This document shows positions 1 to 5,201 of a DNA stretch of 5,287 bases, piece after piece. Within the stretch, counting starts at the first letter, position 1; every line of letters begins with the position of its first letter. The notes below the pieces were generated by a model. That model did no database searches, was not told the DNA's origin, and worked only from the letters and a program-made list of their open reading frames with translations. The translations under genes were made by a program, and so were the position numbers. This DNA is from Patescibacteria group bacterium (GTDB lineage: Bacteria > Patescibacteriota > Patescibacteriia > 2-12-FULL-60-25): the NCBI GenBank assembly GCA_018824765.1, contig JAHJFW010000095.1, positions 1-5,287 on the forward strand, given 5' to 3'.

Positions 1-70
1 ATACGAGAAAACCAGTTCCGTCTTTCGAGCGGATAAGCAATCCAGCTTTGTTGAAATAGGCCATATTCAT
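1..70 (-). CDS. Start of a gene running off the left edge, possibly NUDIX-like
   Basis: An open frame starts at ATG 70-68 and is still open at base 1, giving 23 codons: MNMAYFNKAGLLIRSKDGTG then FLV. A TGA directly precedes the ATG, so this frame cannot start earlier; a second ATG at 64-62 is an alternative. The alternating hydrophobic pattern around a Lys-Asp-Gly-Thr-Gly turn reads like an N-terminal beta hairpin, and similar N-termini occur in small NUDIX hydrolases, but no Nudix box is inside the window, so this family guess is weak. Ribosome-binding support is poor (AAAGAG just upstream). A competing frame starts at ATG 86-84 or 83-81, behind a GGAGG at 96-92 with good spacing, and is also open to the edge, but its translation (MMKEMNEYGLFQQSWIAYPL...) looks less protein-like. 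The gene lies downstream of xseB in the same orientation. Confidence 0.45.
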   Translation of the reverse strand, partial: MNMAYFNKAGLLIRSKDGTGFLV

Positions 71-97
71 TCATCTCTTTCATCATTCCCCCCTCCG

Positions 98-174
98 TAA
101 TTAAAAATTGTAAATTGATAATTGAAAATTTTTCCATCATTCGTCATTCGTCATTCGGATTTCATAATTCTCCC
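98..174. repeat. Tract of eleven 7-bp units in one phase
   Basis: Cutting the sequence every 7 bases from 98 gives TAATTAA, AAATTGT, AAATTGA, TAATTGA, AAATTTT, TCCATCA, TTCGTCA, TTCGTCA, TTCGGAT, TTCATAA, TTCTCCC. The first five units share an (A/T)AATTGA-like core and the last five all begin TTC; TCATTCG is repeated exactly three times at 137-157. The phase holds across both sub-types. The tract fills most of the gap between the xseB stop and the next gene start. A 7-bp period does not keep a reading frame, so it is unlikely to be coding. Heptanucleotide intergenic repeats are known from other bacteria, for example the STRR sequences of filamentous cyanobacteria; a link to those is not implied. 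Confidence 0.8.
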
Positions 175-179
175 CATAT

Positions 180-392
180 TCACTCTCCCCCAAACCGCTC
201 CTTAATTTCTTTCACTTTATTTTCTGCTTCATCTAGGCGCTTACGAAGTGCGTCGGCGATTTCCATGGCTTTTTCAAATTTTTGCAAACCTTGGTCAAGG
301 TCGCCGTCGCCTTTTTCAAACCAGTCTGCCAAGGCTTCGAGTTCTTCGAAACTTTTGGCAACATCTATTTTCTTAGTCTCTTTCTTTGGCAT
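180..392 (-). CDS. xseB: Exodeoxyribonuclease VII small subunit
   Basis: This encodes a 70-residue protein, close to the usual XseB length of about 80. XseB is the small accessory subunit of exonuclease VII; several copies bind the long C-terminal helices of one XseA and are needed for an active enzyme that degrades single-stranded DNA to short oligonucleotides in the cytoplasm. The family pattern is clear: after a basic start, SFEELEALADWFEKGDGDLD (residues 14-33) is the first helix and turn with the typical 'G-x-L' segment, followed by the second helix with LDEAENKVKEI (residues 53-63), matching the usual LDEAE-KV signature. The ATG lies only 4 bases after the xseA stop and no Shine-Dalgarno sequence is seen, so translation is probably coupled to xseA. 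The stop is TGA, which argues against a recoded TGA in this organism. Confidence 0.95.
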   Translation of the reverse strand: MPKKETKKIDVAKSFEELEALADWFEKGDGDLDQGLQKFEKAMEIADALRKRLDEAENKVKEIKERFGGE

Positions 393-396
393 ATGA

Positions 397-1632
397 TTAA
401 AATAATTTGAGATTATTGTTTGATAAATCTATTACTTGGCGCGAAATAGACGCTTGATCTGTTTTGCGCGTCGTTTTCAAAATCCTAGTTTCCGCTTCAC
501 CGTCTTGCAAAACAAGCGACACAGATTGACCAACCTTCAAGGTTGCGACAGATACGATACCCTTTCCGGCCGTATCGCGCACCAAGGCGTAACCGCGACG
601 TAAAACCGCTTTCGGATCAAGTGAAGCAAGGAGTCGCGTGCGGCTTTCCAAGCGTTCACGCAAAACATTTAACCATTGTTTCACTCCTGTATCGCACGCC
701 TGCCGCATCTCTGACAATGCTGCACGCTTTGACGAAAGCCAAAGCACGGGTGAATTCAAGGCGTGTTCCAAAATGTTGCGACGATCCTCAAGTACGCGCC
801 CAAACCGCGCCTCAACACCGGATAAAAGTGTGGAAAGTTCGTACTGCACATCGCGCCGATCCGGCGCCAAACGCCGCGCGCAATCCGTGGGCGTTGATGC
901 ACGCACGTCAGCCGCCTCTTCAGCCAGCGTCATGTCGCGCTCATGGCCGATGGCAACCAGTGTCGGGATTTTCGACGCGTACACAGTGCGCACAACCTGC
1001 TCGTCATTAAACGCCATCAGTTCTTCAAGCGAACCGCCGCCGCGCGTCATCACCAAAGCGTCATAGTCTTTCAGCTGCGCGGTTTGAATTGCATGGACGA
1101 TATCTTGCGGCGCACGCTCGCCCTGCACTAAAACATGATACAAGTCGATCTCGATCCCGCCCCAACGTTCAGATAAAATGCGAATAAAATCGCCATAAGC
1201 CGCGCTTTCACGCGATGCGACGAGTGCGATGCGCTGAGGAAATCGCGGCAACTCGCGTTTACGTGAAGAATCAAAAATCCCCTCTTTCTCCAACCGCGCA
1301 CGGAGTAGCGCCAACGCTTTTTTCAATGCGCCTTCACCTGCCAATTCAATCCGCTCGGCTGAAAGAGAAAACTTTCCATACTTAGGATACACGCGCGGAA
1401 GTCCGATGACGCGAACCCTGAATCCATCCTCAACCGGAACACGCAAATTCCACACCGGCAAAAATACATTCACCAGCGCTTTATCGTCTTTCAAATCAAA
1501 CGACACCCATTGCCCCTGCGAAATGCGAAATCCGGAAACTTCTCCCTCCACCCCAATTTCTTCATTACCAAAAGACTCCTTCAAAACGATGTTGACGACC
1601 TCGATGAATTCAGAAACTTGGAGAATGCGCAT
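397..1632 (-). CDS. xseA: Exodeoxyribonuclease VII large subunit
   Basis: This is the 411-residue catalytic subunit of exonuclease VII, slightly shorter than the 456-residue E. coli protein. The enzyme cuts single-stranded DNA processively from both ends without needing a metal ion and acts in mismatch repair and DNA damage processing. Residues 1-100 form the N-terminal OB-fold DNA-binding domain (V-x-GEVSGF near 28-35, YPKYGKFSL at 82-90). The catalytic domain follows, with FPQRIALVASRESAAYGDF at 131-149, TRGGGSLEELMAFND at 196-210, AIGHERD at 227-233 and ADVRASTPTDCARR at 241-254, all family signatures. A long helical stretch (about 255-335) should bind XseB, and the C-terminal LDPKAVLRRGYALVRD (338-353) with a following DGEAE segment is also typical. 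The gene starts 19 bases after the upstream phosphoesterase stop, and a perfect TATAAT lies in that gap, so it may have its own promoter with a very short leader. Confidence 0.97.
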   Translation of the reverse strand: MRILQVSEFIEVVNIVLKESFGNEEIGVEGEVSGFRISQGQWVSFDLKDDKALVNVFLPVWNLRVPVEDGFRVRVIGLPRVYPKYGKFSLSAERIELAGEGALKKALALLRARLEKEGIFDSSRKRELPRFPQRIALVASRESAAYGDFIRILSERWGGIEIDLYHVLVQGERAPQDIVHAIQTAQLKDYDALVMTRGGGSLEELMAFNDEQVVRTVYASKIPTLVAIGHERDMTLAEEAADVRASTPTDCARRLAPDRRDVQYELSTLLSGVEARFGRVLEDRRNILEHALNSPVLWLSSKRAALSEMRQACDTGVKQWLNVLRERLESRTRLLASLDPKAVLRRGYALVRDTAGKGIVSVATLKVGQSVSLVLQDGEAETRILKTTRKTDQASISRQVIDLSNNNLKLF

Positions 1633-1643
1633 GAAGGTGAGGG

Positions 1644-1649
1644 ATTATA
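1644..1649 (-). promoter_or_regulatory. Candidate -10 box for xseA-xseB
   Basis: On the minus strand a perfect TATAAT lies 11 bases before the xseA ATG, in the 19-base gap after the upstream gene. No convincing -35 hexamer is found at 16-18 bases further upstream. A start 6-8 bases after the box would leave a leader of only about 4-6 nt, too short for a Shine-Dalgarno site, and none is present. The same hexamer and spacing occur before the peptidase gene at 4179-4184. Confidence 0.45.
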
Positions 1650-1651
1650 AT

Positions 1652-2752
1652 CTAGGGTTGAGAAAACGGAAGGATAATATGACCTTGCAGGATTTGACTT
1701 GTGAGGGCCGTATCAGACAGCGAGGCGATTTCGCGCAAACGATCCTCGCGTTCCGCGCCGTCCACGAAATGCGGCTGGCTTTTGTCTATCTGAATTGGAT
1801 TCAACTCGATCTGTGTTTCTTCGTCAGATAATAAAACTTTCACTGCCAGACCCTGCATTGTTTCCTTGGACCAATCCTGATCGAATACAAAGTTGCCCAG
1901 AGAATAAACGATTGGCTTGCCTTTATAAAGGGCAATGCCCTCTGTCCAATGGGGATGGCCGCCGATAACGATGGAAGCGCCGTTATCAATCAACCAGCGG
2001 CCGAATTCTTCCTGGCTGCGCGTCGGATGGTCACGGTATTCTTCTCCCCAATGCATAAATACAACCACGCTATCCGCATCTTGCCGGGCTTTGTTCATCA
2101 CGTCAGCCGCGCTTTTTCTATCCACCATATCCGAAACTGAATTAAAACCCACCAGACTGACGCGCCGACCATGAACAAAAAGCGTAGCCAATGATGCATT
2201 ATTTTCTTCCAACTCATCGCCGAAAACTTCGATTCCGGCATCTTGTAAAAAGTGCCGCGAATCTTCCTGCCCTGCGCGTCCCTGATCAAACGTATGGTTG
2301 TTTGCCTGCGATACCGCATCAAATCCTATTTGCCGCAAAACAACCGCAAACCGCGGATCAAATGCGAAATCTATGGACTTCACCGGCGGCCGACGCACAT
2401 TGGTAATCGGCCCTTCCAAATTCGCAATCTGCACATCAGCCGACGTAAAACGCGCATCAGTCATGATTTTATGAAATGGATACGTATCGTCTTTAGTCTG
2501 GTTGATTCGTTCCAATACATGACGATCTAGCATTATATCGCCGACAAACACCAAAGAAGCCGAACGCTTTACATCCGGCGCTGTCGGCAATTCTGCAGTA
2601 ACCAAAGATTGGCCATTGAACGGCGAATCAGCCAAAACAATAATCTCGGACGACTGGATTTTTCGGGCAGCCATAAAACTGCCTACAGCCACCAAACCGC
2701 AAGCAACAAGCAGAAACGCGGCTGCCGTCACTAAACTACGAAACTTAACCAT
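1652..2752 (-). CDS. CapA/PGA_cap-family metallophosphoesterase-like envelope protein
   Basis: This encodes a 366-residue protein of the CapA (PGA_cap) family, which has a calcineurin-like metallophosphoesterase fold and is linked to poly-gamma-glutamate capsule synthesis or to other extracellular polymers; the substrate here is unknown. The family motifs occur in order: GDIMLDR (71-77), NLEGPIT (111-117), NNHTFDQG (151-158), HWGEEY (234-239), GGHPH (264-268) and YSLGNFVFD (283-291); their Asp, Asn and His residues are the expected metal ligands. Residues 6-27 are hydrophobic after a basic start and contain LVAC-G (15-19), so the protein is either anchored by a signal helix or is a lipoprotein acylated at Cys18, facing outside. 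I chose ATG 2752 because it places this segment at the N-terminus. The frame is open to an ATG at 2821, which would add 23 residues and overlap the upstream gene by 91 bases; the chosen start overlaps it by 22. A GGTGG lies 11 bases before the ATG. No capBC partners are seen, so a capsule role is not established. Confidence 0.9.
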   Translation of the reverse strand: MVKFRSLVTAAAFLLVACGLVAVGSFMAARKIQSSEIIVLADSPFNGQSLVTAELPTAPDVKRSASLVFVGDIMLDRHVLERINQTKDDTYPFHKIMTDARFTSADVQIANLEGPITNVRRPPVKSIDFAFDPRFAVVLRQIGFDAVSQANNHTFDQGRAGQEDSRHFLQDAGIEVFGDELEENNASLATLFVHGRRVSLVGFNSVSDMVDRKSAADVMNKARQDADSVVVFMHWGEEYRDHPTRSQEEFGRWLIDNGASIVIGGHPHWTEGIALYKGKPIVYSLGNFVFDQDWSKETMQGLAVKVLLSDEETQIELNPIQIDKSQPHFVDGAEREDRLREIASLSDTALTSQILQGHIILPFSQP

Positions 2753-3177
2753 AAGCGCATCAGCCACCAAAAAATCCCGGCCCACAAAAGGTGCGATAAA
2801 AACAGATCGACCGGAAACCACGAATCCTCCTTTACGCCGAACAGCCCGTGGCCTTCAAGCGGCAGCACAATACCCCCGTAAACCAAAGATAAAATCACTG
2901 ACCAACCGATAATCGACAAGAAATGAAAACTTTGCAAAATTCCCAGCGACACCAAAAAACCGTAAAGGCCGCCGAAAAGCAGTGACAGGACAAGATACAC
3001 AAGGATTCCGACAAAATGCGCTTCCCTTTTCGTGATGTGTCTGCCGAATAAAACCGGCTGGTCGAGGTCGCGGACGAAATTCCCCGCGCCAAAATGCGGC
3101 GCAATGTGGGAAAGGAAAAGGATTATTGCGCCGGCGCATAGTCCGGCTCCCATGGAGGATAAAATCAAACTGCTCAT
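2731..3177 (-). CDS. Uncharacterised four-helix membrane protein
   Basis: I do not recognise this 148-residue protein. It has four likely transmembrane segments, at about 9-27, 55-80, 86-105 and 125-147. The loops carry many polar residues that look non-random: His24 and His28, a loop with RDLDQPVLFGRHITKREAHF (36-55), and LPLEGHGLFG (105-114) followed by KEDSWFPVDLFLSH (116-129). His, Glu and Asp near membrane edges could bind a metal or a lipid head group, but this is only inference. The reading frame is supported by its length, the clean helix pattern and its 22-base overlap with the downstream CapA-like gene, which suggests translational coupling and a shared envelope role. The start at 3177 is the first ATG in frame; an ATG at residue 9 is possible. 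No Shine-Dalgarno sequence is visible. Confidence 0.8.
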   Translation of the reverse strand: MSSLILSSMGAGLCAGAIILFLSHIAPHFGAGNFVRDLDQPVLFGRHITKREAHFVGILVYLVLSLLFGGLYGFLVSLGILQSFHFLSIIGWSVILSLVYGGIVLPLEGHGLFGVKEDSWFPVDLFLSHLLWAGIFWWLMRLWLSFVV

Positions 3178-3202
3178 AATTTGTTCATTGAACTTTTTTC
3201 AT

Positions 3203-3285
3203 ATCCTCCCCCTTACGAAGGGGGAGTTAGAGGGGGTCTATTCGACGGAGACCTCCCCTAACCCCTCCTTCATAAGGAGGGGGAT
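3203..3285. repeat. 83-bp palindromic element with two hairpin half-sites
   Basis: The element is an imperfect inverted repeat centred on 3244 with a 9-base middle (3240-3248). Each arm also folds on itself: CTCCCCCTT-ACG-AAGGGGGAG at 3206-3226 and CCCCTCCTT-CAT-AAGGAGGGG at 3262-3282, both with 9-bp stems. The inner parts GGTCT (3235-3239) and AGACC (3249-3253) pair with each other. Differences between the arms inside the hairpins are compensatory. C- and G-rich CCCCTAACCCCTCC-type palindromes like this are, to my knowledge, scattered between genes in many environmental genomes. It sits between the peptidase stop and the membrane-protein start, with no T-run after it in either direction, so it is not a standard terminator. 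REP-like or MITE-like mobility is an inference. Confidence 0.85.
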
Positions 3286-3306
3286 CTAACAAGCGGAAAA
3301 AAATTA

Positions 3307-4167
3307 CTAATTCGGTCTGACGACGATCATCACCCTGTCTCCATTTTGCACAGTATCTTTGGACCCTGTCCAATCATGAGCAGCCTCAAGAATCGTGTCA
3401 TACGTATAAACATAACCTTGGCCCTTGCGCGTCCCCGGATCATTGGTGATGAAAAAATCAGGAGTGTAACCGCGGATCACGAGCATATGGTAAGGAGGGC
3501 CTCCATTTTTAAAATTCGGATTGTGCAATAATTTACCGGCCGCCGGAATCAAAACCGGGTACCCTTCTGCCAAAACGCTCTTGATGTCATCAGCCGAATC
3601 AAACGGCTTGACTGTAATGTTGGTGTAACCGTAATAATCCTTGATGAGCTGAGCGGTTTGGAGGGCGGTCGTGTCTTCATAAAAACCGTATTGCGCATTT
3701 TCGAAAGCCACGATTTTTTTAATCGCCTCGTCAGCTGCGTCTGCGGATATTTTGCCGCTTTGGCCTTTGAAAAAACCGTCCATCATAATTACAGCGGCCT
3801 CTTCACACGCTTCTTGATACGGCATATCCCAATTTTGATGCGGTGCCTGCGCAGTAAACGGCACGTCAAGATTCACCTCGTCAGGCAACTCGCTGGCCGA
3901 TTTTTTCTCTTCAACCGGTTTTTTCTTTACTGTTGGGTTGGATTCCAAGATGTAATTTTGCGAGGTTGCATAGCCGCCTTCCACAGAGGACGGCGCATCA
4001 ACGCCTTGAAAGTCGCCGCCTTCAGGCTGCGGCTGGAAAGGCTTGGCGACCGGCAAATTCGGCGCGTTCAAAGAATCCCAAAAGTCGCGCACAAAACCGC
4101 GCGAAACATAAACCGAACCAAGTAATAAAACCGCCAACGCCCCTAACAGCGCCAATCTTTTCTTCAT
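3307..4167 (-). CDS. Membrane-anchored C39-family (papain-like) cysteine peptidase
   Basis: This encodes a 286-residue protein with a Lys-Lys-Arg start and one hydrophobic helix (about 5-22) but no lipobox, so it is probably anchored with its body outside the membrane. A Pro/Lys-rich low-complexity linker (about 35-97) leads to a peptidase C39_2-type domain. It begins with LDVPFTAQAPHQNWDMPYQE (100-119), which contains the likely oxyanion Gln107, followed by ACEEAA with the candidate nucleophile Cys121. The His of PPYHMLVIRGY (His227) and the Asp of TNDPGT (Asp243) complete the expected Gln-Cys-His-Asp set. Related domains process peptides in bacteriocin export systems, but this single-domain form has no ABC transporter and its substrate is unknown. 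No Shine-Dalgarno sequence is seen; a TATAAT 11 bases before the ATG suggests its own promoter. It lies 54 bases after the isomerase gene. Confidence 0.9.
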   Translation of the reverse strand: MKKRLALLGALAVLLLGSVYVSRGFVRDFWDSLNAPNLPVAKPFQPQPEGGDFQGVDAPSSVEGGYATSQNYILESNPTVKKKPVEEKKSASELPDEVNLDVPFTAQAPHQNWDMPYQEACEEAAVIMMDGFFKGQSGKISADAADEAIKKIVAFENAQYGFYEDTTALQTAQLIKDYYGYTNITVKPFDSADDIKSVLAEGYPVLIPAAGKLLHNPNFKNGGPPYHMLVIRGYTPDFFITNDPGTRKGQGYVYTYDTILEAAHDWTGSKDTVQNGDRVMIVVRPN

Positions 4168-4178
4168 GCTTGAATTTT

Positions 4179-4184
4179 ATTATA
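4179..4184 (-). promoter_or_regulatory. Candidate -10 box for the C39 peptidase gene
   Basis: A perfect TATAAT on the minus strand lies 11 bases before the peptidase ATG, in a 54-base gap. No good -35 hexamer lies at the usual distance; TTGTCG at 4194-4189 is far too close. The expected mRNA would have a leader of only a few bases, which fits the absence of a Shine-Dalgarno site. Confidence 0.45.
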
Positions 4185-4221
4185 AATGCGACAAAAAAGA
4201 CAGGCTTAATGGATCGCAAAT

Positions 4222-4911
4222 TTACTTATCCTCAACTTTTATGCTCGTCATCACATCGCCGATTGCGATATTGTCCACTACATCCTGCCCGCTGAGAACA
4301 CGGCCGAAAATCGAATAACTGGGCGGCAAGGGATTATCTTCGAGCATAATGAAAAACTGCGAGCCGTTCGTGTTCGGGCCGGCATTAGCCATGGCCACGA
4401 TGCCTTTTTTATACGGCAAACTAACAGGATCGTCCGCAAAACTATAGCCCGGGCCGCCAGTTCCATTGCCGAGCGGATCGCCGCCTTGGACGACAAAGCC
4501 CGGCACTACGCGATGAAAAATCAAGCCGTCGTAATACTTTTTCTCGGCCAGATAAACGAAGTTGGAAGCGGCATTAGGGCCTTCTTTTGGGAGCAGTTCA
4601 AATACTATTTCGCCTTTGGTTGTTGAAATTTTTACAATTTTATTTTCGATTTTGTCGGCCGGCAAAACACCGGGGAAAGCGAGCGTTTCTTGCGCCATAG
4701 TAGCGGATGTTGGTTCAGTTTGAGTTAATGCGTCTAAAGGCTGGGCGTCTTCAGTGGCCGCGGTTGCGGTTTCGGCCGATGCCTGCGTTTCAACCGGAAT
4801 GGCGGTATCGAGCTTTGTCGGCTCTTCAGGCGGCTTTGATGCACAGCCTGCGCCAATCATGCTTGCGAAAACTGCGGCTGAAATGAAATAAAACCAAGTT
4901 GGTGTTTTCAT
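4222..4911 (-). CDS. Cyclophilin-type peptidyl-prolyl cis-trans isomerase, lipoprotein
   Basis: This 229-residue protein should speed cis-trans isomerisation of proline peptide bonds and so assist folding of proteins outside the cytoplasm. Residues 1-23 form a signal peptide ending in MIGAGC; Cys23 is the likely lipid-modified residue, although the -3 position is Gly rather than the usual Leu. A Thr/Ala/Glu-rich linker (about 27-75) follows. The cyclophilin domain (about 91-229) shows the signatures FHRVVPGFVVQGGDP (132-146), with Arg134, Phe139 and Gln142 at the catalytic positions, GNGTGGPGYSF (148-158), MANAGPNTNGSQFFI (174-188) and SIFGRVLSGQDVVD (200-213). The Trp found in human cyclophilin A is absent here, as in many bacterial members. 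The next gene downstream is a surface peptidase, which fits an extracytoplasmic role. No Shine-Dalgarno sequence is visible. Confidence 0.95.
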   Translation of the reverse strand: MKTPTWFYFISAAVFASMIGAGCASKPPEEPTKLDTAIPVETQASAETATAATEDAQPLDALTQTEPTSATMAQETLAFPGVLPADKIENKIVKISTTKGEIVFELLPKEGPNAASNFVYLAEKKYYDGLIFHRVVPGFVVQGGDPLGNGTGGPGYSFADDPVSLPYKKGIVAMANAGPNTNGSQFFIMLEDNPLPPSYSIFGRVLSGQDVVDNIAIGDVMTSIKVEDK

Positions 4912-4924
4912 AAAGAAAAAAAGT

Positions 4925-4955
4925 TTTATGATTCAGAGCTTAGAGTCTATCTCAA
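4925..4955 (-). promoter_or_regulatory. Weak candidate promoter for the isomerase gene
   Basis: On the minus strand TTGAGA (4955-4950, one mismatch to TTGACA) is followed after 19 bases by CATAAA (4930-4925), 13 bases before the ATG. The spacing is long and the -10 poor. An alternative is CATAAT at 4967-4962, without a clear -35, which would give a leader of roughly 45 nt. Either could serve; neither is strong. Confidence 0.22.
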
Positions 4956-5024
4956 AAATCAATTATGAGCAAAACACATATTCACATACGGTTCTAACCC
5001 AAAAATGCAATAGCTGCTAAGCAT

Positions 5025-5071
5025 AAAAAATCCCTGCTACACAATTTGCACGGCCGTACAAATTGCGTAAC
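5025..5071 (-). terminator. Candidate intrinsic terminator or structured RNA hairpin
   Basis: Bases 5042-5065 form a near-perfect 24-bp palindrome (CAATTTG, then ACGGCCGT flanked by one mismatch, then CAAATTG). On the minus strand the pairing extends to 5036/5071 without a break because all the mismatches become G-U pairs, giving an 18-pair stem less the loop. With one bulged A it reaches 5033/5073. Six T residues (5030-5025) follow on the minus strand after a short gap. This could end a transcript entering from the right. As DNA, the palindrome could instead be an operator. Confidence 0.45.
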
Positions 5072-5121
5072 GGCATTTTCAGATTTTAGCTACGTTGAGT
5101 TGTAAATCGGCGCTTTTTTTC

Positions 5122-5130
5122 TGTGGATAA
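5122..5130 (-). promoter_or_regulatory. Perfect DnaA-box 9-mer
   Basis: The minus strand reads TTATCCACA, the consensus high-affinity DnaA box. A one-mismatch site, ATATTCACA, lies at 4978-4986 on the plus strand. No cluster of boxes, no dnaA or dnaN gene and no clear unwinding element are in view, so this may be chance, a DnaA-controlled site, or the edge of an origin. Confidence 0.35.
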
Positions 5131-5145
5131 GTCTCCCAATTTTTC

Positions 5146-5180
5146 AAAACTATAAGCTATCACCTATAACCTACTGACCT
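5146..5180. repeat. Second 7-bp periodic tract
   Basis: In steps of 7 from 5146 the plus strand reads AAAACTA, TAAGCTA, TCACCTA, TAACCTA, CTGACCT; the first four units all end in CTA. On the minus strand this is a TAGGTTA/TAGGTGA/TAGCTTA series. The unit differs from those at 98-174, but the period is the same. Confidence 0.65.
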
Positions 5181-5201
5181 TCGCATAAATAGACTCGCTT
5201 T

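Noticed and set aside
98..174. CRISPR array or coding repeat
   Set aside because: The units are 7 bp without spacers of CRISPR length, and a 7-bp period breaks any reading frame.
543..1131. Overlapping plus-strand open frames opposite xseA
   Set aside because: They lie antisense to a gene with full XseA family signatures, and their Arg/Ser/Pro-rich translations show no domain pattern, as expected for shadow frames.
2098..2322. 74-codon minus-strand frame inside the CapA-like gene
   Set aside because: It is out of frame within a gene whose motifs continue unbroken on both sides, so it is a shadow and not a frameshift product.
3203..3285. Intrinsic terminator after the peptidase gene
   Set aside because: The hairpins are strong, but no T-run follows them in either direction; on the minus strand the next bases are A-rich.
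3344..3352. TTTTGCACA, a match to the relaxed DnaA-box consensus
   Set aside because: It lies inside the peptidase coding sequence near its 3' end and is isolated, so it is most likely chance.
3658..4125. 155-codon plus-strand open frame opposite the peptidase gene
   Set aside because: The minus strand encodes a coherent anchored C39 peptidase with its catalytic residues; the plus frame has no recognisable features.
5018..5023. Short TAGC/GCTA palindrome around 5012-5019 near TGC...GCA ends as an operator
   Set aside because: The arms are only 4 bp and the outer match is broken by mismatches, which is well within chance.
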